Shown: positions 46,448-57,490 of the stretch, one piece after another
Layout of the letters: each line of letters begins with the position of its first letter
Numbering within the stretch: the stretch's first letter is position 1
Assembly: GCF_027943255.1 (NCBI RefSeq)
Contig: NC_072894.1
Location: 57,353,601-57,417,600 of the forward strand
Reading direction: 5' to 3'
Source: Anastrepha obliqua
Lineage: Eukaryota; Arthropoda; Insecta; Diptera; Tephritidae
DNA: 64,000 nucleotides
Made by a program: the position numbers and the translations under genes
The notes under the pieces: generated by a model
Database searches by the model: none
The model's input: only the letters and a program-made list of their open reading frames with translations
Told to the model about the DNA's origin: nothing

Positions 46448-47740
46448 CTGTAGTGTGACGATGTTGTTTTTAGTTAGAAATATAATACAAATATTAAAAA
46501 TATATTTATTAGGGAACTACAAATATGTGTATAAATATGTGAGAAAATGAAACCACTATAAATGCTAAAGCAAAGATTCGATATAAAATCGAAATGGTCT
46601 AAAAAACACAAAATATAAATTTTTCAGTTTTATTGCTGCACCTTCGAAGTAGACTTACAACGAATAATCTAATCCTCGAAAACAAATTTCAAATTTATTT
46701 TAAAAATATAAAACTGGTGTATTTAGAACCGTTTTCTAACCTAACCTATAAAGTGAGCTTTACTAAACAAAGTGAAAAACTAAGTATGCTTAACCTTGAG
46801 GTGCTCTTTAACTATTTTTTTGCTCCCTAGTCTCACAAAGATAAATTTCCTAGTTTACACCAAGAGATCCCTTAATTTCTCAATTATTTTCTGGACTGGT
46901 AATGGTGAGTATACCTGCTGTTCCTTAATCTTTACTCAACTTCGACTACCCCTTTTAATTAATCAGCGAAAAGCTTTTGAGAGAACAAAAAATTGGTGCA
47001 TTATCATGATAAAAACTGAGCTGTACCTTTAGAAGCTATTGGAACATTTGAATGGAGTATTCGTTTAGATCACAATCGTGTTTTCATCATTCGACTTTTA
47101 GAGACGTTCATGAATTATTTACAGGCGTTTGTTTTCTTCAAGCCTACAGTGACCAATGAATATCTAGCAAAGTGGCTTTGATAAAACTTAAGTTCAAAAT
47201 CTCAAAAACCTAAACCAAAGATTCGTATGGTTAGATTAGGTTAGATTAGTCACGGCCATCAGAAAGACCAATTTTGGTACCCAAGAATGTTTTTGTTTAA
47301 TCCCATTCCTACATATCCTTAGATCCTCCCAACCATTAACGCGGATAGTCTATCACTGGAATGTGTTACTTAGCTCTAAATTGTTTGACATATAATTTTT
47401 CCAATCTTTACGGAGTTCGGCAAGAAGAAACTAAATTATGGCACGAATACTCCCAGACCAGCCGGGCCAAATTTTGTTACCAAATACCAATTTTTTAATA
47501 TTTCTATTAGATGACAACAAAATTTTTAACCCATTAAAGGTTTGATTTTATATTTCAATAGACGACCGTTCCCAAAATAAGAAACGAACCCGCCGCACTT
47601 CGTTTAAAAACACTAATGTACTACTCCATATTTTACGATTTGTCTTCTGAAACTAGACAATTTCCGACAAAATTTCATATACTTCGTGTCTTTTCACCGG
47701 CACGATTTTGCCTCCAAAAAAACATGTCGATTCAACTTAC
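46448..47740 (-). other. Intron between exons D and E
   Basis: This 1.29-kb AT-rich intron carries no exon that I can support. A GGTTAGATTAGGTTAGATTAG tract at about 47230-47250 is followed by non-coding sequence. It resembles the short-repeat tail of a minus-strand LINE, like the tail at 29664. Confidence 0.5.
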
Positions 47741-48447
47741 CCACGTCGATCTGTTTCGTCTCCTGATTGCCGCCAGCCTCACTCCTATTGCCAAAAATTC
47801 CTCCATTTCGCTCATAGCTCTCTCGACTTAATACAGTATCGGAGCGTACCAGACCACAGAGTGGAAGCGGTACAGTTTGATTCTCATTCGGTAACTTCGG
47901 CAAGGCTAGCGGTTCCACAATCGAACTGGACTCGCTCGATAATGGGTCGTCCAGATCGCGTACTTGAAATTTGTGACGCCCGTTCATGACCATTTGCAGA
48001 TTACGCGGACGACTGCGGCTACGTTTGGGCGAAGCTCTACGACCTGCGATGCTACCACCATCACCACCACTCGAAACAGAACTATCTAATGCCATGTCCA
48101 TGCTGGCAATACCTGAATCAGCTGAGATCTCACGACTACCTGAGAAGCCACGCCGCGTATTATTAGCCATTTGTTTAGCTGTCTTGAGGTCCATGTGGCC
48201 GCCGGCTGTGTGTGTTACGCTGGCGGACGCTACTACAGTTAAAGGGTGCTGCTGTTGGATTTCTTTAGCGCGTGCCCCCGACATTGTGCTAGTCATCACG
48301 GGAGAAGGTGTGTAAACGCCGCCCGGTGTAGTAGGTGTGGTCACGCCCACACTGATTGCCACTGGGAATTCCGGTTTGGGCAAACTCACTGTGTGTAGGG
48401 TGAATTTCGAGAAACTGGCTGGTGGTGCCCGTGGTGTGGGCCGCACA
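47741..48447 (-). CDS. Large internal coding exon D of the NAV/sickie-like candidate
   Basis: A compact 61-bp intron (GTGAGT..TTACAG) separates this exon from C. It starts in phase 2 (AT|T) and ends in phase 1 at GTAAGTT (47740). The roughly 235 residues comprise a Pro/Thr-rich start (VRPTPRAPPASFSKF), a hydroxyl-rich middle, a Ser/Gly segment (SADSGIASMDMALDSS) and a strongly basic RS-like patch (RRASPKRSRSRPRN). Such sequence is typical of phosphorylated linker regions in cytoskeletal adaptors. The stable 235-codon frame, correct phases and good splice sites make coding status firm; the family identity is not. Confidence 0.82.
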
Positions 48448-48508
48448 CTGTAATTGGAAAATTTGAGATTGAAAAAATTAATTACCAGAGCCTTTACTAT
48501 ATACTCAC

Positions 48509-48818
48509 ATAACATTTGTATGCATGCCCGTGTTGATGACGTTTCGCGACTGATGCTGCTGCGACTGGTACGTTGGCTGATGTGTCCAACTACTGCCGCT
48601 GTTGCGTCCACTACCATAGCTGCCATAGGTGCTTGGCTGTTCGAAGAACTGTCGCCGCTGATACTCGATTGTGCTATTCTGACTCAAATTGAACGTTATC
48701 GATTTGGGTTGCGTTATTTTTGGGCGGCCGGCAGCATCGCTACCACTACCCGACTCACTAGTCTCATCGCCTGAAGTCAATGCCCGGCCGGCATGTGCAC
48801 TTTTCGAGCGACGTTTCA
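48509..48818 (-). CDS. Internal coding exon C of the NAV/sickie-like candidate
   Basis: The acceptor is TTTTGCAG at 48819-48820. The exon starts with TG, so the phase-1 T of exon B completes a Leu codon and the protein continues LKRRSKSAHAGRAL. It ends in phase 2 at a GTGAGT donor (48508). The product is about 103 residues of disordered sequence: Ser/Gly/Asp-rich, then GRPKITQPKSITFNL, then Gln/Ser/Tyr-rich low complexity. The reading frame hits a stop only inside the donor, as expected of a real exon. Junction phases with B and D both match. Confidence 0.78.
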
Positions 48819-50880
48819 CTGCAAAATCGAAAAATCTGTTAGTGTATAAATAAGAGTGTGCAAGGAAATTTTAAATGTAATAGTGCTACAATTCACGTTT
48901 CTTATTTCTTTTGTGCATTCGCTTTTTGGCTTGTTGGTTATTTTGCTGTTTTGTGACTTTTGAATTGTTCATATTGGCCTTTAGCCTAAATTGAAAGTAA
49001 CACACTGCACGATTTGTGACATTCGCAATACTTGCTGCAGACCTTGCAACACAATCACAGCGTAGCAAAAAAAAAAGCGAACAACTCATTGCCGGTGTAC
49101 TACTCTGCGGAGCGTTCGCTCCCCATTACCCGCCAATTGCTTTTTAATTGAGTTCACGGACTTGTCGCGCCATAACACCGAAGTGAATGCATACACTTTG
49201 TGTACGAGGCAGTTGCCGAAGTGAGGAAATTAAAAATTAATCGATTTGCAAACAGCACGAGAAACATTTTTGCTTTATGAGAAGTCGATAGTGACATATA
49301 CACACACACACAAACGATATCTTGGGATGCGCAACAAAATTTAAAAACAAAAAAGAAATATGAAAGCCCAGGCAATCTTTTTTATGAACTGTGCATCTCT
49401 ATATATAAGTACATCCCCTCGAAAGAGAAGTAAGCGGCATGTACCATGTACCAGGCTTGGTGAACGTGTTTACGGATGAATAGTAGTCCGATGGAGAAGT
49501 TGGTGGAGGAGTACTCTGCGAAATCTCCACATCAAGCTTACGTTTAGTTTAAGAAATCACTGTGGTGAGTTCCAAGCAGCGATAGGTTCTATTAAAGTAG
49601 CATTTGAATGGCTGCTCTCGAGCGTTACTTTCAATGGGATAAAAATCCATTCCGACAGCCAAACCGCGAACACTTCAATGGTGCACTACAGACTAGGCAA
49701 GAAGAGGATTTCCTTTCGATCTCATTCGAAAACAAACTCATATACGTTTCAAAGTAGAAAGGCATTGCAGGAAGCTGTGGAAAGAGAGGATTGGGGCTCC
49801 CTTGGCGAGTTGTGGTCGCTTCCAGGGAAGGGGAATTACGTGTCAACTTCGGGAGCGCTGGGCAAGAATACTTCGTTTTTCGGAAGCATCCCTCAAAGAG
49901 TCCAAGGATTTAACTATATTTTTGATAGACGATTATTATGAAGTACTTAGATGTATTTCATCTTATGTCACAAACAAAATCAAAATTGAGCGTGTTCAAG
50001 TTTGTCTCCTTAATTTATGCGAAGACCATTCAAGTTTACTGATCCTGTGCCATCTATCTCGTCCCGTTTGCAATTACTTATATTAACTTCAAGTGTTTTG
50101 AAAGTAAATTATCAATACCAGTTTTTTCCTTAGTTTTCAATGTTCTTAAGGGCAACATTGATTGTCACTTCGTGATTTGAATGATATCTGCCACTTTCAT
50201 GAAAGATTTCTCGATTTTAAAGAAAAATTTGCTCCACTATAGAACTCCATGTTTTAACTTAGTTAGATGTACGTTTGTAATTTGAGTAGACTTACAATTT
50301 CATTATTCTTTTATTTTAGTAGTCAGTTTAAACTTAAACATTTTTGGCGATCGAGGGAACTCCCAAAGCCCGATTGTGGTGGGTGTTCTAATCGGGTATT
50401 ATCCATTAAGCATCCATTGAGAATTGACATTACTTTGAACCTTATCTTCACTAAGATTGAGGCATCTCTCCATAGATTTCTTTGCTGAGATACATTGAAA
50501 GAATATCCGCCGAACTTTTTCATCTCTACAAAGCGAATATTACCCATGCTCTTATCCCTGTTTTCCCCTCATTCCATTCAATGGTACCACGATGAATTCG
50601 TGCCCTGAGTTTGAAGGCTAATTTTAAGAGGATTTTAGCGTCACGAAAATATCATCCCTAACCACGGCTGTGTTATAAACTGTATCATATATGGACGTCA
50701 CACTCTAATGTATTATACATATCTTGCTATCTTTCATACTTTGTTAGTTTCTTGTTTCCTTGTTAATCTCCCATACGAAGCATGTAATGTGGCTAGGTTC
50801 CAGATAATGCAGAAAGTATTCTTATGATTGTGCTACTGTCGACTAAGTAGCAAATTGAGTAGTAAAGCCCTCTATTTGCA
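48819..50880 (-). other. Left part of the 7.6-kb intron between exons B and C
   Basis: Most of this is AT-rich intron. At 48886-49120 (minus) an interval looks like a fly 5' leader, rich in CAA/AAC and with a short Gln/Lys-rich frame. It could be an alternative first exon upstream of exon C. An RNase H remnant sits at about 49440-49950. The rest (49950-50880) shows nothing recognisable. Confidence 0.45.
49440..49950 (+). pseudogene. LINE RNase H remnant inside the large intron
   Basis: The translation shows EFQAAIGSIKVAFEWLLSSVTFNGIKIHSDSQTANTSMVHY, an RNase H pattern (xFQAExxAIKxA..xxSDSQTA). After this the frame degrades. It lies in the host intron, antisense to the host gene. Confidence 0.6.
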
Positions 50881-50889
50881 ACAAAAACT

Positions 50890-51345
50890 AAGATTTATAT
50901 GACACCGAAGAATCAGGGGTCCCTGGGAGTGTTTGAGAGGAAGATTCTGCGAAAGATTTTTGGATCTTTACACGTTGGTAACGCTGAATATTGCAGGCGA
51001 TCGAGTGATGAGCTGTATGAGTTTTATAGCGACATAGACACAGAGCAGCGAATGAAGGACCTGCTGCTCCACTGACTGGATCATGTCATTCGTATGAATA
51101 CAACCGGTACAGCCCTGAAAGTATTCGATATGGTACTGGCTGGAGGTGGCAGGAGAAATTGAAAGCTTTCTTTGGGTTCGAAATATCAGGTAGCGAGGGA
51201 CTTGGCCTCACTTGGTGTGTCCAAGTGTCGCCGGTGAGCGTGAGAAAGAAGCCACTGACGCGCTTTGTTCAACTCAGGAATGAAAAAGAAGATGACGATT
51301 ACACTTTGCACTGGGTAATCCCGACCATTCAGATCCCATTAACGC
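50890..51345 (+). pseudogene. LINE ORF2 C-terminal tail, abutting the piggyBac
   Basis: The plus strand encodes FERKILRKIFGSLHVGNAEYCRRSSDELYEFYSDIDTEQRMKDLLLH, a stop, then LDHVIRMNTTGTALKVFD. This matches the consensus ERKxLRxIxGPxxxxxxYRxRxNxELYxLYxDxDxxxRIKxxRLRWLGHVxRM of LINE polyprotein tails. It ends just left of the piggyBac insertion at 51349; I could not show that it resumes after 54127. Confidence 0.72.
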
Positions 51346-51352
51346 CTATTAA

Positions 51353-51413
51353 CCCTAAAACACACCCCCAGAAAATACCACGTAAACACACACCCGGGAT
51401 ACGTTTGTACCCG
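51353..51413 (+). repeat. piggyBac left terminal and subterminal repeat
   Basis: CCCTAAAACACACCC lies at the tip. It is followed 20 bp later by ACACACACCCGGGATACG and the small palindrome-like unit CCCGGGATACGTTTGTACCC. This inner block is repeated in inverted orientation near the right end. Confidence 0.85.
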
Positions 51414-52032
51414 GGACCTTATTTTGCGGTTTTTTTAATGCTTATTCAACCGATTTCTATGATTTTTTTTAAATGTATATGTTAATATATAACAAGTATT
51501 TTGTCTTTTGTTTCATTCGAATATTCCTACTGGTTCCAGCGATATGGGCAAATAAAGTCAGGACATGCAACAGTGGATTTTTGTTTTTGTTGTTGTCCTG
51601 ATAAATGCAAAACAAAATAATATAATTTATAATAATATTCTTGTAGAGTAACAACGAATACACATTTTGGTTTTTATTTCATTGAAATATTCTACCTGGT
51701 TCAAAAGATATGTGCAAAAAGGTCGCGCAAGCTATGGGTACGTAGGTAGCAAATACACTGCTATAACTGGTTTTTGTATTTTATATGCAGCTGCAAGGGT
51801 TGTTTTCACACGAGGTGTTGTTATAAATGCTGCCTGTTGATATTTTCATTATTGTTTTGGTGCTCAAAAGTGTAAGAAGTGAAAATATAAGTGAAAATAA
51901 CTATAACTGAAACTATAAATAACTGGATACGAAATGATTTCAAGAAGAAACGAATATTTATCAAGTGCAGCATATAGAAGGTAAAAAATGTAAAATAAGC
52001 AACAATGTAAACATATACTAATTTTTTTTATT

Positions 52033-53856
52033 ATGCGGCTAACTGAGGAACAGCGAGAATCATATATACAATCTTTATTTGATGAAATTTGTGACGATGA
52101 CGCTCCCTATGACTTTGACTCAGAAGATGAAGAAGAAATTCAATTCAATGACATTGAAATTGCTGATGACGATGCTGAAGTTTCGCAAAGTGCCGCAGAA
52201 GTATTACCTGATTATGCGGACTATGAGGATGACGAAGAAGACGATGAAGAAGAAGAAGTAGAAGAAAATAATGAATTATGGATGAAAGAACCAAATGTAA
52301 GTCGTCAGGTACTCAGACAAAATATTATAAGAGAACGTTCTGGACCAGCTAGATGCACTGTTGGCAATAGAGCAAACATTCAAATGTTTCATGAACGTTG
52401 AAATGGATGATATAATTATGCGCCACACAAATAAGTTAGCAAAAGAAACTTATAATGCTTACAACAATGCGCATCCAAACACAACTCCTAAGTCATGGAC
52501 GCCTGTGTCAATAACAGAGCTGTATGCATTTTTTGGCATACTTATTAATATACGACTGGTGCGAACCATAGCAACATGTTCGAGATTTATGGAGCGTCAA
52601 AAACTATCCTTTATATCGCGCCACAATGGGAGTCAACCGTTTCTGTTCGATATTGCGGTTCCTAAGAAAACACTCGTGCAACACGCTTACTAACTGATAA
52701 AGCAGCACCGATCAGTGAGTTGTGGACGATGATGAAAAATAATCTTGCTGCACATTACAAGCCCAGCTCATGCTTGACGATTGATGAACAATTATCTCCT
52801 TACCGTGGACGCACACGGTTTACGCAGTACATACCGTCAAAACCTGCTAAATATGGTGTCAAGGTTTGGTGGATTTGCGATGCCACAAATGCATATCCAC
52901 TGCATGGACAAATATATACTGGCCAAGCAGAAACTGGTAGGGAAACGAACCAAGGGGAACGCGTGGTGAAGGATTTGTCTGCCAAATACCAAGGAAGTGG
53001 CCGAAACATTACAATGGACAATTTTTTTACGACCTTGCCAGTTGCAGAACTGCTTCTCACCTGGAAACTCACGATCGTTGGAACTTTGCGCAAAAACAAA
53101 TCATATATTCCTCAAGAAATGAAGCAGAACAAAAACAGGACAATTGGTTCAACGACATTTGGCTTCAAAAATAATGTGACAATGTGCTCTTATGTTCCCA
53201 AAAAAAATAAAGCAGTAATTTTGCTTTCGACCATGCATAATGATGCTGAAATAGCTGACAGTGGGAAACCTGAAATAATTGAATATTATAATCGTACCAC
53301 AGGTGGTGTTGATCGAATGGACCAAATGTTTGCGGAATATCCAACACAAAGACAAACAAAACGATGGCCACTAGCGATGTTCTTCAACATGTTGGACATT
53401 ACAGCTCTTGCAGCCTACATTGTCTACGATTTGAATAACCCTATGTTGCCTTGGAGAACAAACAACAAGCGTAAGCAGATCCTGCGCAGCTTGGCTGAAG
53501 CATTGTGTATGCCTATTATTGAAGCCAGAGCCGTAAATCGTCAAGTGACGCGAAATTTTTCGACTAAAATTGCTATTGAAGCATATTTCAACCGACCGCT
53601 GGAATCAATGGTGTCAACAGCAGCATCAACATCTGCCGCAGCGCGCACGCCAAAACCTGTGTCCGGATCTTGCTATTTATGTTACGCACAAGTGGAAAAA
53701 CGCCGTAGAAAAACCAGAAAGCTGTGCGCCAAATGTAAGATGCCAATGCGATTTTCCTTAGATATAAGATGCATTTTTATAATTTTTATAATAAAAGTCA
53801 ATAATATAATGTGTGAAATGAATATTTTTAATTTTTCAAATAAAAAAATAATATAA
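52033..53856 (+). pseudogene. piggyBac transposase, frameshifted
   Basis: The protein has an Asp/Glu-rich N-terminal region (52033-52280), the DDE_Tnp_1_7-type core and a C-terminal Cys-rich tail. The catalytic Asp residues are visible in LTIDEQ (52783), TMDNFF (about 53017), and VDRMDQM (about 53311 and 53320). The first two are 78 residues apart, as in the founding piggyBac. The frame shifts from +1 to +2 within 52361-52401 and returns near 52665, where ENTRATRLLTDKAAPI picks up the core. The tail keeps CYLC and CAKC but lacks the last Cys/His pairs of the usual zinc-binding domain. An AATAAA lies at about 53839. The copy is therefore unlikely to make active protein, although the catalytic residues persist. 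Confidence 0.9.
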
Positions 53857-53898
53857 AAATGGTTTTTTTTTTTGATTATTATGAGGATTTTTACTATT

Positions 53899-53936
53899 GG
53901 GGTACAAACGTATCCCGGGTGTGTGTTTACGTATAT
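53899..53936 (-). repeat. piggyBac right inner inverted repeat
   Basis: Read on the minus strand this is TACGTAAACACACACCCG followed by GGATACGTTTGTACCCC, nearly identical to the left inner block at 51380-51412. It lies about 190 bp inside the right tip. Confidence 0.85.
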
Positions 53937-54090
53937 AATGTCTTTGGAAGGCTGTAGCTCCTGAACCAATGGTCCGATCTGGTTCACATTTTGAATTTGA
54001 ACTCAAAACTAAATAATCTTCCTAAATCCGAAGTTAGCGGTATACAGGTATAGCGGTTCAAAAGTTACAATACTTCAAAGTTGAAGTGGA

Positions 54091-54123
54091 TACATTTGTA
54101 CCCGGGTGTGTGTTAATAAGGGT
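54091..54123 (-). repeat. piggyBac right terminal repeat
   Basis: On the minus strand it begins CCCTTATTAACACACACCC and continues with CGGGTACAAATGTATCC. It shares the ACACACCCGGG core with both inner blocks and abuts the TTAA at 54124. Confidence 0.85.
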
Positions 54124-54127
54124 TAAT

Positions 54128-55829
54128 AATTTTAAACCCTTACAGAGTAAAATTGAAATCCTGTATTTGTCTTCGATGATTATTCTGTGCTTTTCTTATA
54201 ATTTTCTTGAATATTCCTACCAAATTTTTTAGTTACTGATAGCTTATTTATATATGCAGCTTAGGAGATTCACAAAATGCTCAAGATGCTCCAACAGAGC
54301 CTTAATTAAGTTCACTAGAATCTCAAAAGAAGTCGTGTTAGATTTTTTATTTTCAACAAAGCAATGCAGGAATTCTTTGAAACTTCTTTAGAATTAGTTT
54401 TCTGACTCCTATCTATGTTTCAAATATATAAATATATTCTAGCCTCAATATAAGAATTATTGTATGGTATTCAATGGCCTCGGTAGTCTAGCGTAAGTGG
54501 TAGTGGGTTCGAAAAACGTATCCTTTCCATCCTTACTCTCGCACAATAGCCTACGCATTATTTGCATTGTGTCTGCTAAAACAAACAAAAAACAAAGAAA
54601 AAAGCACAGTCACACAGTGCATCAGTGGCGACAGAAGGAGGATGCGGGCGACTGCGCTAATAGCGCAGACACGCGAAATTTAGCGAAATCCTCAACCATC
54701 TGTGAAATCCTTCTGCCAGAAAAATGTGAAACACAGATTGCGCTCCAAGCAGTAAGAAGACGTTTTTCCTAAGCAACGACAAGTGGACATTCCGACTACT
54801 TAGGACTGATAGCGGCAGGTTAATCACCTATCCTGTCAGAAATCAAAACAGATGAGCGGAACCAACGCAAGACTGAGACTTGTCGATGAACCATGCTCCC
54901 GAGAAGATTGAAAAAAAATTCAGTGGTTAGATAAATAAATATATTTTTAATAAAATATAAAATAAATATAGAATATATAAATAAATGGATTTTGCAACTT
55001 GCTGATGTACTAAGAGCAGAAGAAGAATTTTATATCGTCTCCGAATGCCAAATTATTTTCATAAAAAGCTCTTTCGTAACAGAAATGCAGTGGTGGAATT
55101 ACATACGGAGGTACAAAAAAAAGAACTATTAGTTTTCATTTAATTTCTCATGTTCACAGCGATCAACCAATCCGAGATTCACCGATTGGTAGGTATTTAC
55201 GATCCCGCGTTTTTACGCTGTGGATGTGTGCCCACATTCGATATATTCGAGAGCTGAAGCAGTTAACTTTTTACAGCCAACAGATCAGAGACGGGCAAAT
55301 TTGAGTAGTCAATAATGAATATTACCGATTTTCCTTATCCGGTGCAGGTCGAAACTTTAAATTGTTTACTTCGGTCACTTTAATCGTCCCTTAAGGCAAC
55401 CTATACAAACTAAAGTGGGAAAATTCGAGTCAACATGTTTTTTTCGAATATTTCTCTTAGACAATGCACTGCTGGAAGTAAGAAACATATCATAGCTTCA
55501 GCTCAATGTGAGGCAAATTAGTTGATTCCACATGACATTCGCAAAAATTAGGAATCTCTCAGCCTACTTCATAGCAGAATTTGTATAAAAGGTTTTATCT
55601 CCATGCATCGTTACAAGAAAAAAATCAACATGAGTTGAGAAGCCGCTGAAAAAAAAAAAAAATTTTCAGCTAATGTAAAAAAATTGAACTTTAGCTCAAG
55701 CTCGGTTTTTAGTATTGTGTTGAATAATAAAAGTCGATAGCTGTTACTAGGCTAATTTTTGAGTGTAATCCTCGGTAATACTCAGAAAATTAAGCTTATT
55801 TTTATGAATAAGGTAAATTATGTTAAGAT
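54128..55829. other. Right part of the 7.6-kb intron
   Basis: AT-rich intron containing the possible tRNA-related SINE at 54477-54900. No exon recognised. Confidence 0.4.
54477..54900 (+). repeat. Possible second tRNA-related SINE
   Basis: GGCCTCGGTAGTCTAGCG at 54479 followed by GTGGGTTCGAAAAAC looks like a tRNA-type A/B box head, with a TGCGGGCGACTGC-rich body. No second copy is present in this window, so it remains a guess. Confidence 0.35.
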
Positions 55830-56075
55830 GGCGGCGCCATAGCCGAATCGGCTGGTGCGTGACTACTCTTCGAGAGCGCCAGGGTTCGAAACCCCAGGCA
55901 TGAAACATCTCAGTGTACTTCTGCCACGAAAAAGCTCCGCATAAAAAAGCCATCGACCGCTCGGAGGACGTATAAAACTGTTGACCCAAATTTATAGAAA
56001 AAATATTAAGACGCAGACCACAAGTAGGAGGAGAAACGCGGCCAAACACTTGAAAAGGGTGTGTACGTTAAATAG
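55830..56075 (+). repeat. tRNA-derived SINE, copy 7
   Basis: It starts GGCGGCGCCATAGCCGAATC with B box GGGTTCGAAACCCC, the best preserved B box of all copies. The body is shorter by about 60 bp than in copies 3 and 6, which suggests a subfamily. It lies in the host intron. Confidence 0.8.
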
Positions 56076-56436
56076 ATACGCATAAACATTGTTAAGGGTA
56101 TAACGATCCTATTTCTTGATTGGATACAGGTAAAAAATATTTTCATTAAATTTTTTTCGTGGAAAAAAACTTCACCAACAATTTTCCAAAGATTACCAAT
56201 AGCTTGATAAGTCACTTTTCTTTTTTCTACCTGTTTTACGAGCTAAGTCTCCTTTTATTAGGCAATTAAATTATCATTATTGCGCACTTGAATGTCTGGC
56301 AATGTTTCGCCTACTCACATTACGTCTTGTCCACGTAGCACATCGCAACCCTCTTACCCAAACACTTTTATCCACTCACATGCCATTTTTTGTAATTTTA
56401 TATTTTTAGCGCTTTTGCAATGCTTCGCCCACTTAC

Positions 56437-56730
56437 AGTTGCTCACAAGCGGCTTTCGTTGTCCATTCACGTCCACGTCACCAACAATTCGATTGATGTT
56501 GCCATAGTTATTGTTGTTTTCTGCATTTTCCTGCATGTCCATTTGATAGCGCTGTGTTAGGCCAGCTGATGCCGGACGCGCAATATTTGAACCGCGGTAA
56601 CCGAAACGCGAAGCGACTCCAGGGAGGTTGGTAGCTTGGCCGCCACCTGTGGTCCCTGTACTTTGATTAGATCGCTGTGTCGTTGCGGCCGCCGCGCCCA
56701 TTTTCTCAAAATGTACTTTCGACAGAAGCT
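56437..56730 (-). CDS. Internal coding exon B of the NAV/sickie-like candidate
   Basis: The exon begins in phase 1 after a pyrimidine-rich tract and a GAAG acceptor, so the split Glu codon (G|AG) reads ELLSKVHFEKMG. It ends in phase 1 at a strong GTAAGTG donor (56436). About 98 codons encode Ala/Thr/Gln-rich sequence, a short motif SRFGYRGSNIARP and an Asn-rich run. The GSNIARP stretch has the basic S-x-I-P-like flavour of microtubule plus-end binding segments, which is suggestive only. The 405-bp intron to exon A is short, whereas the next intron is 7.6 kb and carries the piggyBac insertion. Confidence 0.75.
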
Positions 56731-57135
56731 CTTCATTTGATGAGTGGCGGTAGTGAGCATACATAGGTGGAGAAGGAAGACAAGAAGACAAAGAAGAGCA
56801 AGTTTTTGGCATGTCAGACATTCATAATACTCGTACACATAAAAGAAGTGCAGGGGGAGAAAAGTTCTATTTATATAAAGTAGTGTAGAAAGACAACAAA
56901 GTTTGATATTTGCGTTGAGTACGTAAATATGTATGTGTGTGTGAGCGCATGCAAATTTTGCTACTTTTTAGGAGGTGTGTTGGTGTTTGTCGCACCCAAA
57001 TACCTGTTGTACAAAATTAATCATTTTTCGCCCGATTTGTTCTGTATGAACTGTATTGAACTTAGGGTACCTACATCTACTTGCACGAATGTATGTATGC
57101 ATGCATTTTATGCCTCAGCAAGTCATTGCACTAAC

Positions 57136-57490
57136 CTGCATTGCCATTGTCGTCCTGATGTTCTTCGCCCAATAACGGCTGCCCATTGCCACCGTCATCC
57201 TGCTGAGTTCCCGTTTTTTCATTATCCTCGCCTGAAGAATTACCATCGCGTGAAGTTGTTGTTGTTATATTATTACACTTGTCTTGTTTCTTTTTTGCGT
57301 CACCGCCAGTCACACCGCCAACGCTGGCTTCCAGCAATTTCTTGAGCTTCTTTGGCGTTGTATTGAGTTTCTTGCGAAAGCCGAAGGACATCGCAGTGCC
57401 TTTGGTCTCGATAATGCCCATCCCAGTGCCAGTTGTGCCAGTAGTGCTGCCGCCATGTTTCTTCATATGCTTTTTACTTTCAGCCTGCCC
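57136..57490 (-). CDS. Internal coding exon A of a Ser-rich NAV/sickie-like candidate gene
   Basis: This is the most upstream exon I can support in the minus-strand gene. It starts in phase 0 after a TTCCAG acceptor (intron base 57491) and ends in phase 1 at a GTTAGT donor (57135). It encodes about 118 residues: a Gly/Thr-rich stretch, then a basic patch containing FGFRKKL and TPKKLKKLLE, then Lys/Asp- and Thr-rich disordered sequence. No folded domain is seen. The basic, Ser/Gly-rich character fits a microtubule- or actin-associated scaffold such as a neuron navigator, but that is an inference. Exons further upstream must lie beyond the LOA element or outside the window. The long open frames on the opposite strand here are antisense shadows. 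Confidence 0.72.

Larger units (their letters stand above)
51353..54123 (+). mobile_element. piggyBac-superfamily transposon, nearly complete
   Basis: The 2771-bp element is flanked on both sides by TTAA (51349-51352 and 54124-54127), the exact target duplication of piggyBac. Both ends start with CCCT: the left reads CCCTAAAACACACCC and the right, read inward, CCCTTATTAACACACACCC. A longer inverted repeat containing ACACACACCCGGGATACG is at 51389-51413 on the left, with an inverted copy at 53899-53936, about 190 bp inside the right end. It encodes a piggyBac DDD transposase interrupted by two frame changes. The element sits in the large intron of the host gene, directly after a LINE remnant and in the opposite orientation to the host gene. 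Confidence 0.93.

Noticed and set aside
47986..48774. Plus-strand open frames over exons C and D
   Set aside because: Antisense to phase-consistent minus-strand exons; they lack protein-like features.
49678..49941. 87-codon frame as a host gene
   Set aside because: The upstream part is an RNase H remnant of a LINE; the frame is what is left of it.
52079..52261. 60-codon Met/Lys-rich frame
   Set aside because: Frame-shifted reading of the acidic N-terminal region of the piggyBac transposase.
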